64,000 nt of DNA. Source: Nissolia schottii. Taxonomy: Eukaryota; Streptophyta; Magnoliopsida; Fabales; Fabaceae. The stretch covers positions 113,172-177,171 of the forward strand of contig QANU01068867.1 of assembly GCA_003254905.1 (NCBI GenBank), read 5' to 3'. The first letter of the stretch is position 1; the number at the start of each line of letters is the position of its first letter. Positions 1 to 13,482 of this stretch are shown here, piece by piece. The notes beneath the pieces were generated by a model. It did no database searches. It had not been told where the DNA came from and saw nothing but the letters and a program-made list of their open reading frames with translations. Both the position numbers and the translations under genes were made by a program.

Positions 1-219
1 CTTATTGTTCAGAACAATATTTTAAAAGTGATTGACTCAGAATTCCAAGTCCTACCCACCTCGAGTGCCTGCACCACTCACCACCCATTTGACATCTTCT
101 CTTTTGGCCAAAAGGAACTCATTTATACTTTCAAAAGAAGCCAACATTAGAATGAAAGCTGTGTGATGGCTTGCACGTTTAAGAAGGCCTCACACACAAA
201 TCAAAATGGACCCATAGCT

Positions 220-222
<3 letters not shown>

Positions 223-250
<28 letters not shown>
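223..250. repeat. (TA)n microsatellite upstream of the first gene
   Basis: An uninterrupted run of about 14 TA units lies 35 bp before the start codon of the gene at 285. Bases 1-222 hold no gene that I can see. The run could supply a TATA element, but its length makes it more likely a plain microsatellite. Confidence 0.85.
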
Positions 251-284
251 ATGGAGAGAGTCTATGTTAATTTGATATTGCAAA

Positions 285-662
285 ATGGGAAACTGCATTG
301 CTTGTTGTCACTCTCAACCAAAGATGCAAACCAAAGGTCCTCTGGTTGAAAGAAGAGGAATACAGAGGCATCTGAACTCTTCTTCTTGTAAAAATTACAT
401 AAAGGTACGTAGGAAGCTGCAGGATGAGGAGGTTTACCATCTTGTACCATTCCAGAAGCAATGTGTTAAACCTTTGATGCCTTGTAGGACTAATGACAAT
501 AGAAAGATGGGGACCAGGAATATGAAGATTGTGGTGACTAGAGAACAATTGGAATTGCTTTTAAGTGGATCAAACAAGTTGTTGCAAGCCAAAATCGGAG
601 TTGCCCGCGTTAGGGAATGGCGGCCTTCTTTGCCGAGTATTCAAGAGGTGCAGAACTATTAA
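285..662 (+). CDS. PADRE/DUF4228-type small protein, putative N-myristoylated
   Basis: A single-exon gene encoding 125 residues. The N-terminus MGNCIACC is a good N-myristoylation start (Gly2) followed by cysteines that could be palmitoylated, so membrane anchoring is likely. The C-terminal part has the layout of plant DUF4228/PADRE proteins: a stretch reading VVTREQLELLLSG, then WRPSLPSIQEV close to the end. Members of this plant-specific family are often stress or pathogen responsive; their biochemical role is not established. The start is the first ATG after the TA run and gives the conserved MGNC end. The gene converges tail-to-tail with the MAP70 gene. The family call rests on motif recognition, not on a search. 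Confidence 0.7.
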   Translation: MGNCIACCHSQPKMQTKGPLVERRGIQRHLNSSSCKNYIKVRRKLQDEEVYHLVPFQKQCVKPLMPCRTNDNRKMGTRNMKIVVTREQLELLLSGSNKLLQAKIGVARVREWRPSLPSIQEVQNY

Positions 663-1327
663 ATGGCAGGATAGTTTCAATTTTAAGGTTTTCTATCATT
701 TGTGTGTGCAGTTCATCTTATTTACAGTTTTTACGTACCTTGCCTGGAAGGTGCTGGGTTGTATAATTAATTGTATTTACTCAGGAAATCATGGATGTTT
801 ACCTGCTCAATTTTTTAAAATGTAACAGCAGGCAGGGGGAAGAAAATAGAGAAGAAAGGTCTCTTTTTTGTTTTCTTCTGGTTTGAGTTTTTCGTTCATT
901 CTAAGTGTAGGGAATGCTGACTGTCGGTTCATATTCTTGGGACTTGGATGAATCAATATTTGTCAATTTCAATTGCTTAAGTGATATCAGTGGCAGAATT
1001 CATCCTTGCTTACTATGTACCACTCACAATCAGAGGATATGAATCTCATTTATCTAAATATAGAGGAAGACATATAATCCTTCAGATCCCAGAACCCCTT
1101 CACCCCAGTTGGAACTTTATTTCAACACACTACCTCTCTGAATCTTGTTTGATATTTACAGAGAAAAATCACAAGACACCAGCCATAAATAAACTGCCTT
1201 CAACTTTCTCTAGGTAAAGAATCTTCAGTGTTCTTTCATCGCCCTGCAGTGATTTCTGTAACAATGTTAAGGTATAGTGTTAGACAAACAGAGCTGACTT
1301 GAAAGTCAAAGTAATAGGTAGCATCAT
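663..1327. other. Convergent intergenic spacer
   Basis: This 665-bp stretch holds the 3' untranslated regions of the two converging genes. I see no conserved coding sequence in it; the short open frames here have no recognisable domain. Confidence 0.6.
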
Positions 1328-4300
1328 TCACTTCAAAAATAAGTTACAGAACCTTTCAGAGGAGTCTGAGCTTCTGCTTTTCCTATTTTTATCTGACATT
1401 GTTGATGCAGCCTCCTTCTCTCTAACAGCTGCTTCTCTTTTCATTTTCTTCCACTCTACTTCCATCGCCTTTGTCAGTGCATCAACTTTCTTCACGAGCA
1501 TCTGCAAGGAATGTCTCTTATCTTAAGTTCTATGTGAGAAGGGGAAGGGTGGGGATCAGTGTTATTAAAAAGCGGCTATGGCGTAGCGAAAATGGAGCAC
1601 ACCACTATGTATCAATAGCGGTTACAGTGGCTCTATAGCGGTATTCGTAGCGGGTTTTTGGCTATCTGCTATTCTGCTATTGATAACACCAGTGGCTCGT
1701 ACCTTTATTTCTTCATCTTTAGTGTGCAAACAACTGTCTTTTATATCACAAGACTTCCTCAAATTGATGACCTCTTTCTGAAGTCTATCATATAGAAAAC
1801 CTGAGATCAAATCATTGCTGCCCTTGCTTTTGGATCCTTCATCAACATCAATGCTGGTTTTAATATCAGCTACTTCTCTTTCATCATTGCACCTATTCAA
1901 ACCCATTCTTGTGTTCAGCTGCATCTCATTTTCCTTTTCACAACTATCAGCAACTTTATTCCTAGATGCCCATATACCTTTCTTCAACACATTTTCTGCA
2001 GGACCATATTTCTTCTTCGTGGTGGCGCTCCCTTGTTTCAGGTTCCCAGCAACAATGTCTGTGTTGTTTTTTACATTAGGTTTCTGGAACAAAGAGCTTC
2101 CAACAGTAGAAGCCCTTGGTTGTGATGTGGATCTGCTTCTCAGACCACCATTGGTAGTTAGGAAACCTAAGAAGCTAGACTTTTCTGCTTTTGGAGATCC
2201 AGAAAAACCATTTGAATTGATTGGGTTGGGGTAATGCTTTAAGCCTTCTTCCAGTGTTTTCAGCCTCAGCTTTAGTTTATCCTGAAAATACAAAACAGGT
2301 AAAATTAGTTATGTACAAAATAAACTGATTTAGATGCTTTCGTGCAAGTCAGATATTTTTACCTTCAGTTGTGACTCTGCCTTTGCTGTTCTCTCTGATA
2401 TAGCCAGCTTTTCTTTCAATCTTAGCATCTCTGCCTACATAAACATTTCTTGCTCGTAATTTCAGGATTAAACAAGTCTTGTAAATTTCTTTCTTTGGTA
2501 TTTTTCACCCTAGTCAAGACTTTTAAGTTAGCCAAATTTATTTATTTATTTTCTAATGTACACTGGTCTTGGATATATCAACATAAAAGCGACTAATTGA
2601 AATAGTAGTATTTTGATGCTGAGAAAGCAGGATCATATGAGATCCAGAGAATAATTTCAGGTGAGGACATACCTGCATAATCCTTCTCTCTTCAAGCCAT
2701 TGCTTGACAGGCATGACCTTGTCATTTTCATCTTTCCACTCATTAGCAGCAATAGTTGCAATTCGGTTTGCTGAAACTTTTACCCTTGCTAGCTCCCTCT
2801 CCAATGTCCTCTTCTCCTCCTGAAAAATTGTGCTAAACCATGTTGCAACATAGATCAACCAATAAGTTCAAAATGCCATTAGCCACGCGACATGCCTGCC
2901 TACCTGCAATTCAGAAATCTGCCGCTGATAATCACGAATGGCATTGGCAGTGGCTCCGCTGGCCAAGATGACCTCCTCAAGTTCATGGATGGTTTGGCTA
3001 AGTTTTTCAACTTCCGAAATCTTTTGGCGGTGAGTTTTCTCTAAGATTTTGTTCTCCTCCTGATCAAGGTAAGTTGTAAGTTTGATGAACCGCTTACAAT
3101 TCAACATAGAAACCAAATGTGAAAAAATGAAACCGAGCATCATGCCTGGCAAATCTCAATCTGTCTCCTCAAGTCAAAGTTTTCATTTTGAACTTCCTCA
3201 ACTATTAAAGCCCTCTCTAGTGCACTTCTTAATATCCTCTCTGCTTCAAGCAAGGCCGATTCTTTTGACTTTGTGAGTCGTTCCAAAGCTTTCTTATCTT
3301 CTTGTAGTGCCTTAATCTGAATATCAAATGGATGTCAGTACTTTCATTTGCACAATTCACATACATTTGGGGTATTATTAGTAAAAACATTTTTCATGGG
3401 AAGTGCATTATTTATACCTCATTTTTACACATCTTAATCTCATTCTCAAGAGGAGTAATGGCACTCTCAATTGGAACATAGTCATCGTCCTTTTGATCTG
3501 TGTGCACCCTTCTAAGGGTTGCTTCTGCTGCGTATTGTGCAGCCAACGCATCTTTCTTTTCTTCTGTCAGTTTCTTGATTTCCAGATTCTGCATAAGAAC
3601 AGATTTTGAAGTAAATGCATTTTAGAATGTAGCATTGTTTGACATGGATCCAACTTAGAAGATATACCAGTACTATCTCAGTGTACCTTGTCTTTAAGAT
3701 GATCCTCGGAAAGTCTCAGTCTTTCATCCAGTTTACTGACTTCATTTCTCAGCTGGAATTGAACAAAGACAATTACGGCTATTATTTGTACTGATAGGTT
3801 TTATTTATCTTGTTACAAGCAAACGCATAGTGAAACTGAATCTTTACTAGGGGGAGTGTGAATAACTGCATGTCTGCATCTAAAAGAAATATTTAATTGT
3901 AATCTACTAACACTGCAAAAATAGATAAGTACACTGAACATCAGTTGATCAAATTTATCCTCTAAAAACTTAGAAAGAAATACCTCTTCTATGGCCTTAT
4001 CTTTCAGAGCTTCGGTTGCCCTTAAGGCCTTGACTTCGCCCTGGCGAGTCGCCAGTTCCTTACCCTTTTCTGCAATGGTGTTAAAAGTTTAGTTATAATG
4101 TTATATTTGAAACAATGATACAAATATAGCAGAGGACATTCTTATACTGTATTCTTTTTCTGCATTTTGCTTTGAACAAAGTGAAAACTATCATTTCCTG
4201 AAATGAGATGCTATAGGCAACCAATTAAACAGAAAGACATGTCCATATGAAACTTAAACACTGTCTACCTTCTAAATTGTGGGCCATTGATCTAAAAGGT

Positions 4301-5169
4301 TTCACATTTAGATATACATACACACATACATACATACATATATATATATATATATGTACATATTTGTTTGATCACCCTCACCATATACTTTAAATTCTTC
4401 CCCCCATCACTCATTAGTCAAGTGTGGAAAATTTATCAATATAAGGTTTCTTTTTTACACACTAACAATGGAGGCAAACAAATACCCTTTTAACATTTTT
4501 AACCCCACCTCTATTTAGTGGAGAAATTCTTAGATGTTGCAACAGCATGACCATTTAATGTGCTACAGCTCAGTTATATCTTTCTATTGAGCAGTGTCTC
4601 TATTCAATTTACTTTATCATTATTTGGAATCTCTAATACTAGAGGATCAATTAAATAAATAAAAAAGAAGGCGACCAAGTGCATGGAGGGGGGTGGCGGG
4701 GATTGTCTAGGGAGAATGGATGTACGCAACAGCCTTAAGGTTGCGCTGAGGCTCGCCTCTCCTAGAGGATGAGTTATAAAGGAGAAAAAACATTTACTTT
4801 TCTCGCCTGAAAACAGTATATAAAATGAGGGAAAATAGTTGACTTCCATAAGTACTTACAACTAAAAAAGCATACTTCTTCCCTTACCAATCTACCAGAG
4901 CCTACCTTTCAGCAGTTAATACCAGAGACTAAACCAGCTTTACAAGTTTAAAATTTCATTAAGATATAAAATTCATTTGCAGTGCATGATCTGTGATCAT
5001 TGCTCCTTAACACAATTGAGTCAACCCACCTGAAAATGAATAATGCTATAGCAGATAAAAACAAGAGATAACAGTGATATGAACCTATGAGTTGGTTTTG
5101 CAAACGATTAATCTCCAACACCATAGGGTCAGGTAGGACAAGTGGAAGCTCTTCTCCACAGGTCACCAT
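1328..5169 (-). CDS. MAP70.5: Microtubule-associated protein 70 (MAP70-5-like), complete, 10 exons
   Basis: Exons on the minus strand, in order of translation: 5169-5085, 4069-3984, 3752-3687, 3588-3418, 3316-3146, 3059-2904, 2819-2673, 2434-2363, 2281-1703, 1501-1328. They total 1707 nt, which is 568 codons plus a stop, with every junction in frame. The product starts MVTCGEELPLVLPDP and is a long coiled coil over roughly residues 18-340 (for example EIKKLTEEKKDALAAQYAAE). A Ser/Lys-rich region follows (STSQPRAS), then a last coiled coil near residues 500-545. MAP70 proteins bind cortical microtubules; MAP70-5 is known to act in secondary-wall patterning of xylem. The short N-terminus before the LEINRLQNQL-type block resembles MAP70-5 more than MAP70-1 to -4. 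Intron 5 has a GC donor and intron 9 carries a MITE-like insertion. MAP70 identity is strong; the exact paralogue is less certain. Confidence 0.92.
1557..1692. mobile_element. Small MITE-like insertion in last MAP70 intron
   Basis: The 136-bp segment starts CAGTGTTATTAAAAAGC and ends GCTATTGATAACACCAG, so its ends are imperfect inverted repeats (GTGTTATYAA). The interior is full of AGCGG words. It fits a hAT-like MITE. I do not see a clean 8-bp target duplication. Confidence 0.5.
3060..3145 (-). other. GC-AG intron (intron 5 of MAP70 gene)
   Basis: Exon 5 ends in CAG and the intron starts with GCATGATG, not GT; it ends in CAG before GAGGAGAAC. The reading frame (IEICQ joined to EENKILEK) and the MAP70 family sequence require exactly this junction. 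This is an 86-bp non-canonical intron. Confidence 0.8.
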
Positions 5170-7259
5170 TTTCCTCTTTGCGTGATTGGCAAAATGCTCA
5201 CTCAGGCAGGCTTAGTAGCGTTCAACAACAAATGGGGCCTTTGGTTTCCTTTATATTATGGTGTTGGTAAATGCACACAAACATGTAAGGCTAAGTCCAA
5301 GAACACCAACGACAAAATGATATGATGACTCACAAGGCAATAAATATAATAATGAACGAGAGAGTGATTTATGGCTGAAAATAAGAAAGTCCATTCTTAT
5401 AAGGAATTCACCGCAAAGAGAGGGAAAACCTCCCCCCTCAATGAAGCAAACTTGACAATGAAATGCTTATATAACTGTTACCTTATTATTATTATTATTA
5501 TTATTACTCCTAAAAGCATGCCTCTAGATTAGCTGATTAGCTCCTCCTAAGTTCTAGCATGAGGACAACCGTTACTTTCTCTCTATTTTTTTCTTTTCCC
5601 AAGTAGTATTATTTTTCCTCTTCCCTCATGAAGTTTATTTCAAAAATTCAAATCAACACTTAATTTCCATTCCTAGCGGGTATGACAACGGCTTAATGAG
5701 TCAATTAACAATAATGACATTTTTAAGGATAAAATAGGAAAAAAAAATGCCATGTGTCATTTTTAAGAGGATACGTTAATCTGTTACGTCTCCCAATCAA
5801 TTTTAGTTACTTAAATATGTATGCTATTTAATCCCTACCATTACTTCATTTCTCTATGCCCTGTAGTTTTACACGGTCATCAAACTATTGTTAAATGTAA
5901 GACTTTTAAGATAATAGATGTGAGACGATACATAATTAAATATCAGTTTAAATGCATCAAAATTAACGTCATAAAACAAAGCATGATCTATTACTTTCAG
6001 GTTTTTTTGGTACATTGGATGTGTAAACTATGTGGTAGGCAAAAGGGAATAGATAATCTGGTAGAGACTTAAGCGATACTAAGAGTTCTTTGTTGGTTAC
6101 ATTTTTGGCTTCTTAAACAATGAAATAAATATTTTTTTTCCTACCTAAATTCATTTGAGACAGAGATAAAGTTAAGCACCAATCATAGAACAAACATGCC
6201 ATCATCAGAACCAAAAGAATACTGCATTGGTTGGTGAACATTGATTGCAGTTATTCATACAATCTTATTTTCTGCTGACACATTTTGCTTCAATCTCAAT
6301 CAGTAGTGATCGGTATCTGAGATACAAAGGATCCTCACAAATGTAAGCCAAATCAGGGTAGTTCAAACTTCAAATAACAAGATGATCTCATCCAAATTTG
6401 CATGTTTTAACTCTTAAATGGGTTCTTTTTTCATGACCATAAAATCAACGTGATTGATGTGGGTAAACTTTAACATGAATTGGGTAACTCTCTTTTTAAG
6501 TTTTGAAAAATGTTATTTCTACTCATTACCGTGTTAACACACATATTCATTTTGAGGTATGGACCTCAATAAAATGCATTTAATGATAGATATATGTGTG
6601 TCTACACTATCACAATTTTTAAATTTTTTACTTGCTATGGAAAAACCTAAGGGGAGAAAACTAGTAACTCTATTTGGGAAACTCATTAATTCATTTCAAA
6701 TTTAACTCTCCTAATTTGTAATATGATTGATTTTGATTTATTGATGTATAAAGGGGGTTTCATCACTTTGGACTGTTTTATTGCTTAAGCGCTAAAACCG
6801 TTCTGAGATCATTTTTTCTTTAACTTACTGGAAGCCACTCAAAAAAAACGACTGCAACTATAACAAAGGCAATGAAGGTACTCTTGACTCTAATTTGAAA
6901 GCGGCCAACTAAAGTGGCTTCAAAGAACAAATAAATTTTGATCAATAATAAAAAATGTTGTCATCTTTGCTTAAAAGTACATTAATTAATATTTTTCAAA
7001 AAAAGAAAAGAAAAGAAAGAAACGGTTTCTACACACCAAGGAGGCCAAACCCAAATGTCAATCCTTGGCATATAGATGTTTTTATGCTTATTTTGTTTGG
7101 AGAGGTGACAATTAACAAACGGAAGGCTTTACCTACAACCAATCTTCACTTTAAAATATAGAAGAGCCAGCCATATAGGCTCATACAAAACCCTGAATGA
7201 TGGATACCTTACAAAAACAGTCAAAAGGGTCTTTGATGAAAAATAATTGAGGCTGATGA
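5170..7259. other. Intergenic DNA upstream of MAP70
   Basis: The promoter side of the MAP70 gene. It is AT-rich with an (ATT)n tract at about 5483-5506. I see no conserved coding sequence, RNA gene or clear transposon end. Confidence 0.6.
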
Positions 7260-7515
7260 TTTCTTAATTGAATTTAGGGTTAATTATGGTTTTGGTCTCA
7301 GTAAAATTTGAAAATTTGGTTTTAGTTCCTGCATAAAAGTTTTAGTCCCTGCAAAATTATAAAATTAGATTTTAATCCCTGGGTGGGGTGAGGGTTGATT
7401 GGACTGGCGTGGCGCTGACGCGGTATGCCACATGGAATGCCACGTGGCATAATCCAAAATCTAACCCAGATCGATGACCCAAACCCAATTCTGACCCGAC
7501 CCGCTTTTATTAAAA
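7260..7515. repeat. Mutator-like terminal-repeat fragment
   Basis: The stretch has the repetitive layout of plant MULE ends: tagggttaattatggt, then repeats of 'ttttagtccctgcaaaat' type, then GC-rich words such as gccacgtggca. There is no matching inverted end nearby, so I treat it as a fragment. Confidence 0.4.
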
Positions 7516-7968
7516 AAAAAAAAAAAGGTACAAATGTATATCCTATTGTCACAAACATCAGGTGGAGTGGGGAACTAGAAAAAAAAAATTATGAATTCAA
7601 TTTTTGTTTGTATCAAGCAAATAGTTGGTTTTATTTTTGTATTCAAATATACATTGGACATAATCTTATATGAAAAATTACTTTAATTGGTACATAGTTA
7701 TGAAAATTACACTTAGGCAAATTGCATGTAATATAAAGTGGTTAAAATTAGTAATGTGTCATGATGATCATTAGATGCAGAAGTTAAATGACTTTGTGGA
7801 AAAAGTAAACGAAAATATATGACTACAATCTTCTCTGCATCTAACCAAAGCCTTAAGAATATTAATGACCAAACTTTCATATTTTCAGGATAAATCAAAA
7901 GTTTTAGGATGATTATATATTTACTTTTACTTCGATCAGTATATCTCTACATCCTAATAGATAACACT

Positions 7969-8008
<40 letters not shown>

Positions 8009-8298
8009 CATGAGTACAATATATGCACTATAACAAATTTGACCTAAAGGCCGTCGGATATACATAAATTAATTAGATGAACTAAAGGGAGAAAGGTCTA
8101 ATTAAACCCTAATGAATTAGAATGAATAATTATTGGAAGCATCATATAGATCATGGTTAATTATGTACAGGGTATGCAGTGATGAATGCCAGGCTGACTA
8201 GTAGTATATGGGACCAAAATAGTTGGTCCTCTTTTCAGAGTAGATAGCTAGGGTTTTAATTTAGAAATAACTAGTGTCTTAATTTTCCAACTACTCTC

Positions 8299-8337
<39 letters not shown>

Positions 8338-11300
8338 ACCAGCAAATAATGACAATATTCGTGTTATGTTTGTCATTAGAATTTTAGGGGTAAAAAAAAA
8401 ANGAAAAAGGCTTTTTTTAATAAGTTCAATATGCAAGTTTTATTAATCAAATTATTATCAGAGATTAGTATTATAATAACCTTTAAGTCACTGAGAACTA
8501 ACATAACTCAATAAGATTAAAAAAAAATATTTCATTAAAAACTCTCAATAAAAATTTAGGAGAAGAAACTCTTACTTTTTGAGAAGGAATATAATTTAAC
8601 CTGCCCAAATTAAGATAATAAACAATAATTAATCCTTTTCCGTATTGTAAGTTTATTTAAATGGATATATAAACATTTGTTATAAGTTTTAGAGCTGCTT
8701 CATGCTTAGGCAAATATCGCAATCTCAACTCTCGGTTAATTAAGCAACATAGCTTATGTTGGCCTGAATTGGCAGGTTTAAAGCATAATTAATTCTTGTA
8801 AAAAAAATAAAAAGAAAAAAAAATTGGATTATTAACATATATTGCTTAATTGTAACAGTATCCTATCAGGCCTAGGCCTAGAACCTTCTGTTAGCTGGGT
8901 GTTGTTCGAGGGAGAAGTTTACATGGACGCGTCTAACATTGAAAGATAATTTATAGAATGAAATAAATATTCGCATAAGAAAATAGTAATAGGAAGTGTT
9001 TTATGAGAATTTTAGTTTATAATCATTTATAGATCATTCATCACAAAAATTAAATATGTATTAAAGAATATATGAATTAAAATGTAATTTTCACAAATTG
9101 GAGATCTTTTTAGGAAGAATACGAGTTTGGAAAAAGGAATTATAAATAAAACACCAAATAAATTCAAAAATTGTACAATAACCAGAAATAAACTAATAAA
9201 CAACAAAAAAAATAAAGGAAGTAAAATATGAGAACTAATTCTATAGAAATTGAAAGATAAAAAAACAAGTAAAAAGAAAATTACTTGATTATTCTCCTAA
9301 ACTCTAAAAGTCCTGAGACGTGTATGAGTATGTGAGAATTTACAAGTATTTTTTCCACTTTATTTCATCTTTGATCGTCCTATTTATAGGCTTCAAAGTC
9401 TTCGTACATGCTTGTCACGTGTGCCCAAAACGATTGGTGTTTGCATCCCGCGTCTCCACTTTGTTCCACCTAGCAAGAATCTTGCGAACCACTTCTCAGA
9501 AGTGTATGCATGTTCTCTAATAACTGCTATCCATACATGTTGTGTCCCAAATAACTTCCCTTTCAAATTTGATTTAAAAAGAGGCGCCAACAGTTATCGT
9601 TTTCTCCGTATCTCTTTGTAGGACGACGTGAAGTGATTACAGCCGTTATTCCTAAAATGTATCAAAGTCTCATGTAGGATCGCTACCTTAGATTGGCAAA
9701 TATTCGACCTCTTTACGTCGACCACTTAATGTCATTAGGCCAATACTTTTCCCTAATTCATACCATTAATATCACCTCAGCCATTGTTATATAATTCATT
9801 TGATCGATTAACATTTTTGAGTTAGTTTTCATCAAGATGGGATCATTCAATTCGACATTATCCTAATGATATTTCATCTTTATTATTCTCTAATATTTCA
9901 CTGGAACATCTTTATCTTAAACCTTTGTATTCTTTTACTAAGTATTTTAATATATCGTATAGACATGGTAATTTTATCCATAACAAGGGAAAGGCACAAA
10001 CATCAAAATACTTGTCCATTCAAAATTTAAATAAACATCACCTGTCTAAATAGGTAGTGACTTTTCTCTTTTTTCCCCATTTTTTTAACGAGGCAGCCTA
10101 TTACTATAAAGAATTGAATAGACTCCATATTTCAACCAATTAAAAGTGAACTGGATAACATATAATAATCACTTATATATTATAATATTAAATACTTATT
10201 CTAACATAATTAGCAAAAAAAAAAAATCTAACTTGATTGATTGATTAGGCTTATCTCAAGTTAATATATAATGGAAGCCTCACCCAATAATTAATGATAA
10301 ATGGTAGTTATAGAAAGGGATGTTTTTATCTGTCCATCAATTGTAATGTAAAAGCATGTAAAACAAAGGAAGGAAGAAAAATGTCCTCAACTGTCCTTTA
10401 GTCGTAATCCTTGGCGTAAACATCATCGTGATGGATATTTTACGAAGTAAAAAATTATAATTAACTAAAACATAATACAATGTTCCAATATTTCTTTCAA
10501 TTAAAATCGCTAGCATGTATATATATATTTGAATGCTGAAAACAGAGGAAAGAGATGAGAGTTATCACGAGCGAGGAGAGAGTACTTTTAATTAAATTTT
10601 AATTTTTAAAATGTGTGTAAGTTACAATAATATCCTTTAAAAGAATTAATTTATCACGAGTATTGTGATATTCTTATTTAAAAGTTTGAGTGTTAAAGTG
10701 TTAACATACCTTTACAAAATGGGGTGAAAGGAGGTTAGACTTCCCACACACATATGATACTTAAATAAATTTTTAACATCTAATAATAAGTTGTGAATTT
10801 TAATTTTGTTCCCTAATAAAAAAAATAGTTTTGATTTTTAATAATTTTTTTGTTTGGTTTTAATTTTGACCATTAATGATTTGACATACAAAATTTTAAT
10901 TCAATTCATCTTACCTAACACTCATTAATCCCACCACATTATAAGTTAACTATCTAAATATTCATGTTTGATCCAACAATCCAAATCCGATACAATTTTT
11001 TTTGATAAGTTCAAGTTTTATTGCACCAAAAAATGAGAAAAATGGATTGGGTCAAAATTTTAGTCATAATTAAAGTCAAACATAAGTATTTGAGTAAGTT
11101 ACATGGGTAAGCTGCCACATAGTTACATAAAATCACATGTTGGTCTCACTGAACACCTCATCATTCATTTTCTTTTTAATCTAAAAATTAATGGACTGAA
11201 GAAAAAAGAATAATTTATTTTCGTTAGTAATTGGGCTCCATAACTGATTTTTCAGGTCAAACAGGCAGCAGCCCATAATCACTGTATAAAGTATCCACTA

Positions 11301-12720
11301 TTGTCGCTAGAGTTGTCCATTTCTTCGTGATGCAATTGATATGAAAGTCCAAGTTTCCTGAATGGACTGAAAGAACAAGCATCCTTACCTTAGAACCAAA
11401 GCAACTCCTTAGTGGGCTTTGGGTTTCGTGATCAGTGCTTACTGTTTGAATGATCTAGAAAAGATAAATTTAGACTTAAGATTACCAAAAAATGGAAAAG
11501 GAAAAGAAAAAGTTTAGGCTTTATGTTTTTGTTGTTCATTGACTTCTCTTTTTTTATCTCCACTCTCTCTTGTTGTCATGTCTTGATCATGAGATTGAAG
11601 ATTACTACCACTCACCTCAAAGTGAGTCACAAATTTCATGAGGTTGAAGGTTACCGCATACCTCAAAGTGAATCAAAGTCGTCCACAATATAATTTTTGT
11701 TATGTTAAAGAAACCAATTATTAGCATGATTTTGTATGAGAGTTCAAGTTATGTGTATATATAGGAATAATACTAATGAGAGAACAATTTTCGTATGGAC
11801 TTGACCATAAAGCATTCAAATATAATTAAAAACCAACATTTTAAATAACTATACCAATACCATTATATTTTCTTAGAAATTTGAATCATATCCTTCCCTA
11901 GGATAGAAGGCATGGTGATTTTTACTTGATTTAACAGATTTTTAGGCAAAACTGATTTTAACATTTCTTCAATCTTTTTCCTCTTGGAAAAAAAAAACTT
12001 TGCAGAGAATTAATTGTCACTGTAAAATATAATGGTTTAATGGCCTGGACCTCTCACACGGGGGGGAATTGGAGGGTGATGACAGTTAGGAAACCTTAAA
12101 TCCAAAGGAAGAACAAAAGTTAGCTCAAATGACACTCAAAATGTCGGTTGATTAACTTTTTGTGTTCTTGATTCCCATCAGCGTAAGAGAAGAATATAAG
12201 TAGTAAATATACCTTTCCTGTAGTAGAGACTAATCTCCAATTGAAATAACAGCCACTTCTAAAAAGGACATGACCACCGCAATAAACCGACCAATCGGAA
12301 ATTTGACAGAGAATCAAATACCAAATTAAAACATTCCATCAGTTTGTTTAATTGACACATATGCCCTTCAAAATTGGTCCATAAAGCAATTATTGAAAGG
12401 TTTATCTCTTCCACCGCCTTGGCCGTCCATGAGAATTCACTACTTTAATGCAAATAATAATGTATTATTAGTATGATGACTTACTTTCTTGTCTCCTTTT
12501 TCTTTTTCTCACTCTTTTGATATCATTCAATGACAAAGAAAAAAGAATTATACTCCTTTTTCATTTAATTTCACGACTTTTATCAAGGAAAAAAAATAAA
12601 AATGTACATAAGAACAAATATGAGATCCAAAAGATCTTTTCTCAAAAAGGAGGTCATATAGAAGAATAAACATGGTGTTGGTGTGTATTTAGATTAACCG
12701 GTTCTATGTTTAAAATAACT

Positions 12721-12761
<41 letters not shown>

Positions 12762-13161
12762 GGGACTATTTTCTCAAAAATATAAAATAAATAAATAAAC
12801 ATGCATTCAGTCATCCTGTTGGGTTCTGTGCAGTGGGATTCATATCACACGATTGATTAAATATAAGAAATGTATAGCTTAGATTTAGATCCTACTACCA
12901 CTTTAAAGTCAACAACTTAATCCATCTATTAATGGGGGAGGACAATTTGGGAAACAACTGTGCCTTTTTAGAAAGAAATGCAGATAGATGGGCCAAGCAA
13001 GCTATGAAAACTCATTGTTTAGATCCAAAGAGAGAACATCATCACACACACACACACATATAATACTTGCCAACACTAAGCAAGCATGTTAGAGGACCTT
13101 AATTTCCCCGTTCTCTCTCTTTGGAGTTATAAGGTACACAGAAATAATAGAACAGGTAGAG
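7516..13161. other. Long AT-rich intergenic region with microsatellites
   Basis: No gene can be supported over about 5.6 kb. Visible items are (TA)n tracts at about 7972-8001 and 8302-8335, an ambiguous base at 8402, an (AAT/ATA)n tract at about 12722-12760 and a (CA)n tract near 13044-13059. A GC-richer patch at 9400-9640 next to a minus-strand TATAAATAGG at about 9373-9385 could be a decayed LTR promoter; I could not define its ends. Confidence 0.55.
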
Positions 13162-13482
13162 ATGGATGTATCAGAAAAGCTTGTGAGGTATAGATACCAC
13201 ATAAGCATAGCAATAGCAATCTCAGTTTTGTTTTGCATGGTGTTATATGCAGCCCCTAGAATTGTGTCCATATTGGCCCATTTCTGGCCTTTGTTTGCTT
13301 CCACTACTGTCTTGTTGGTTTCAACAATTGCCTTTGGATTTGGCGGCGTTTCGAAACTCTCAGCTGATCATGATGATGAGGCTCATGGCGAAGGAGAAGG
13401 ACTCTTGGATTATTATGTGGCAGCAAGAGCAGAATATAGTAGTGAACAGGAGGCTCAAAGCTTTCGTGTTCGAAATCCATGA
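13162..13482 (+). CDS. Small two-pass membrane protein, function unknown
   Basis: A single-exon gene of 106 residues. Two hydrophobic stretches, about residues 14-32 (ISIAIAISVLFCMVLYAA) and 43-61 (PLFASTTVLLVSTIAFGFG), are predicted membrane helices. An acidic, hydrophilic tail follows (DHDDEAHGEGEG) and the protein ends with charged residues. The ATG at 13162 is the first in this frame. Candidate polyadenylation signals (AATAAA-like) lie 50-70 bp after the stop. Plants encode many such short membrane proteins; I do not recognise a named family. Coding status is supported by the strongly biased hydrophobic/acidic layout and the plausible 3' end. Confidence 0.65.
   Translation: MDVSEKLVRYRYHISIAIAISVLFCMVLYAAPRIVSILAHFWPLFASTTVLLVSTIAFGFGGVSKLSADHDDEAHGEGEGLLDYYVAARAEYSSEQEAQSFRVRNP

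Noticed and set aside
9320-9621. Overlapping open frames in a GC-richer patch
   Set aside because: No domain, frames on both strands and no splice or promoter support; more likely LTR or repeat debris.
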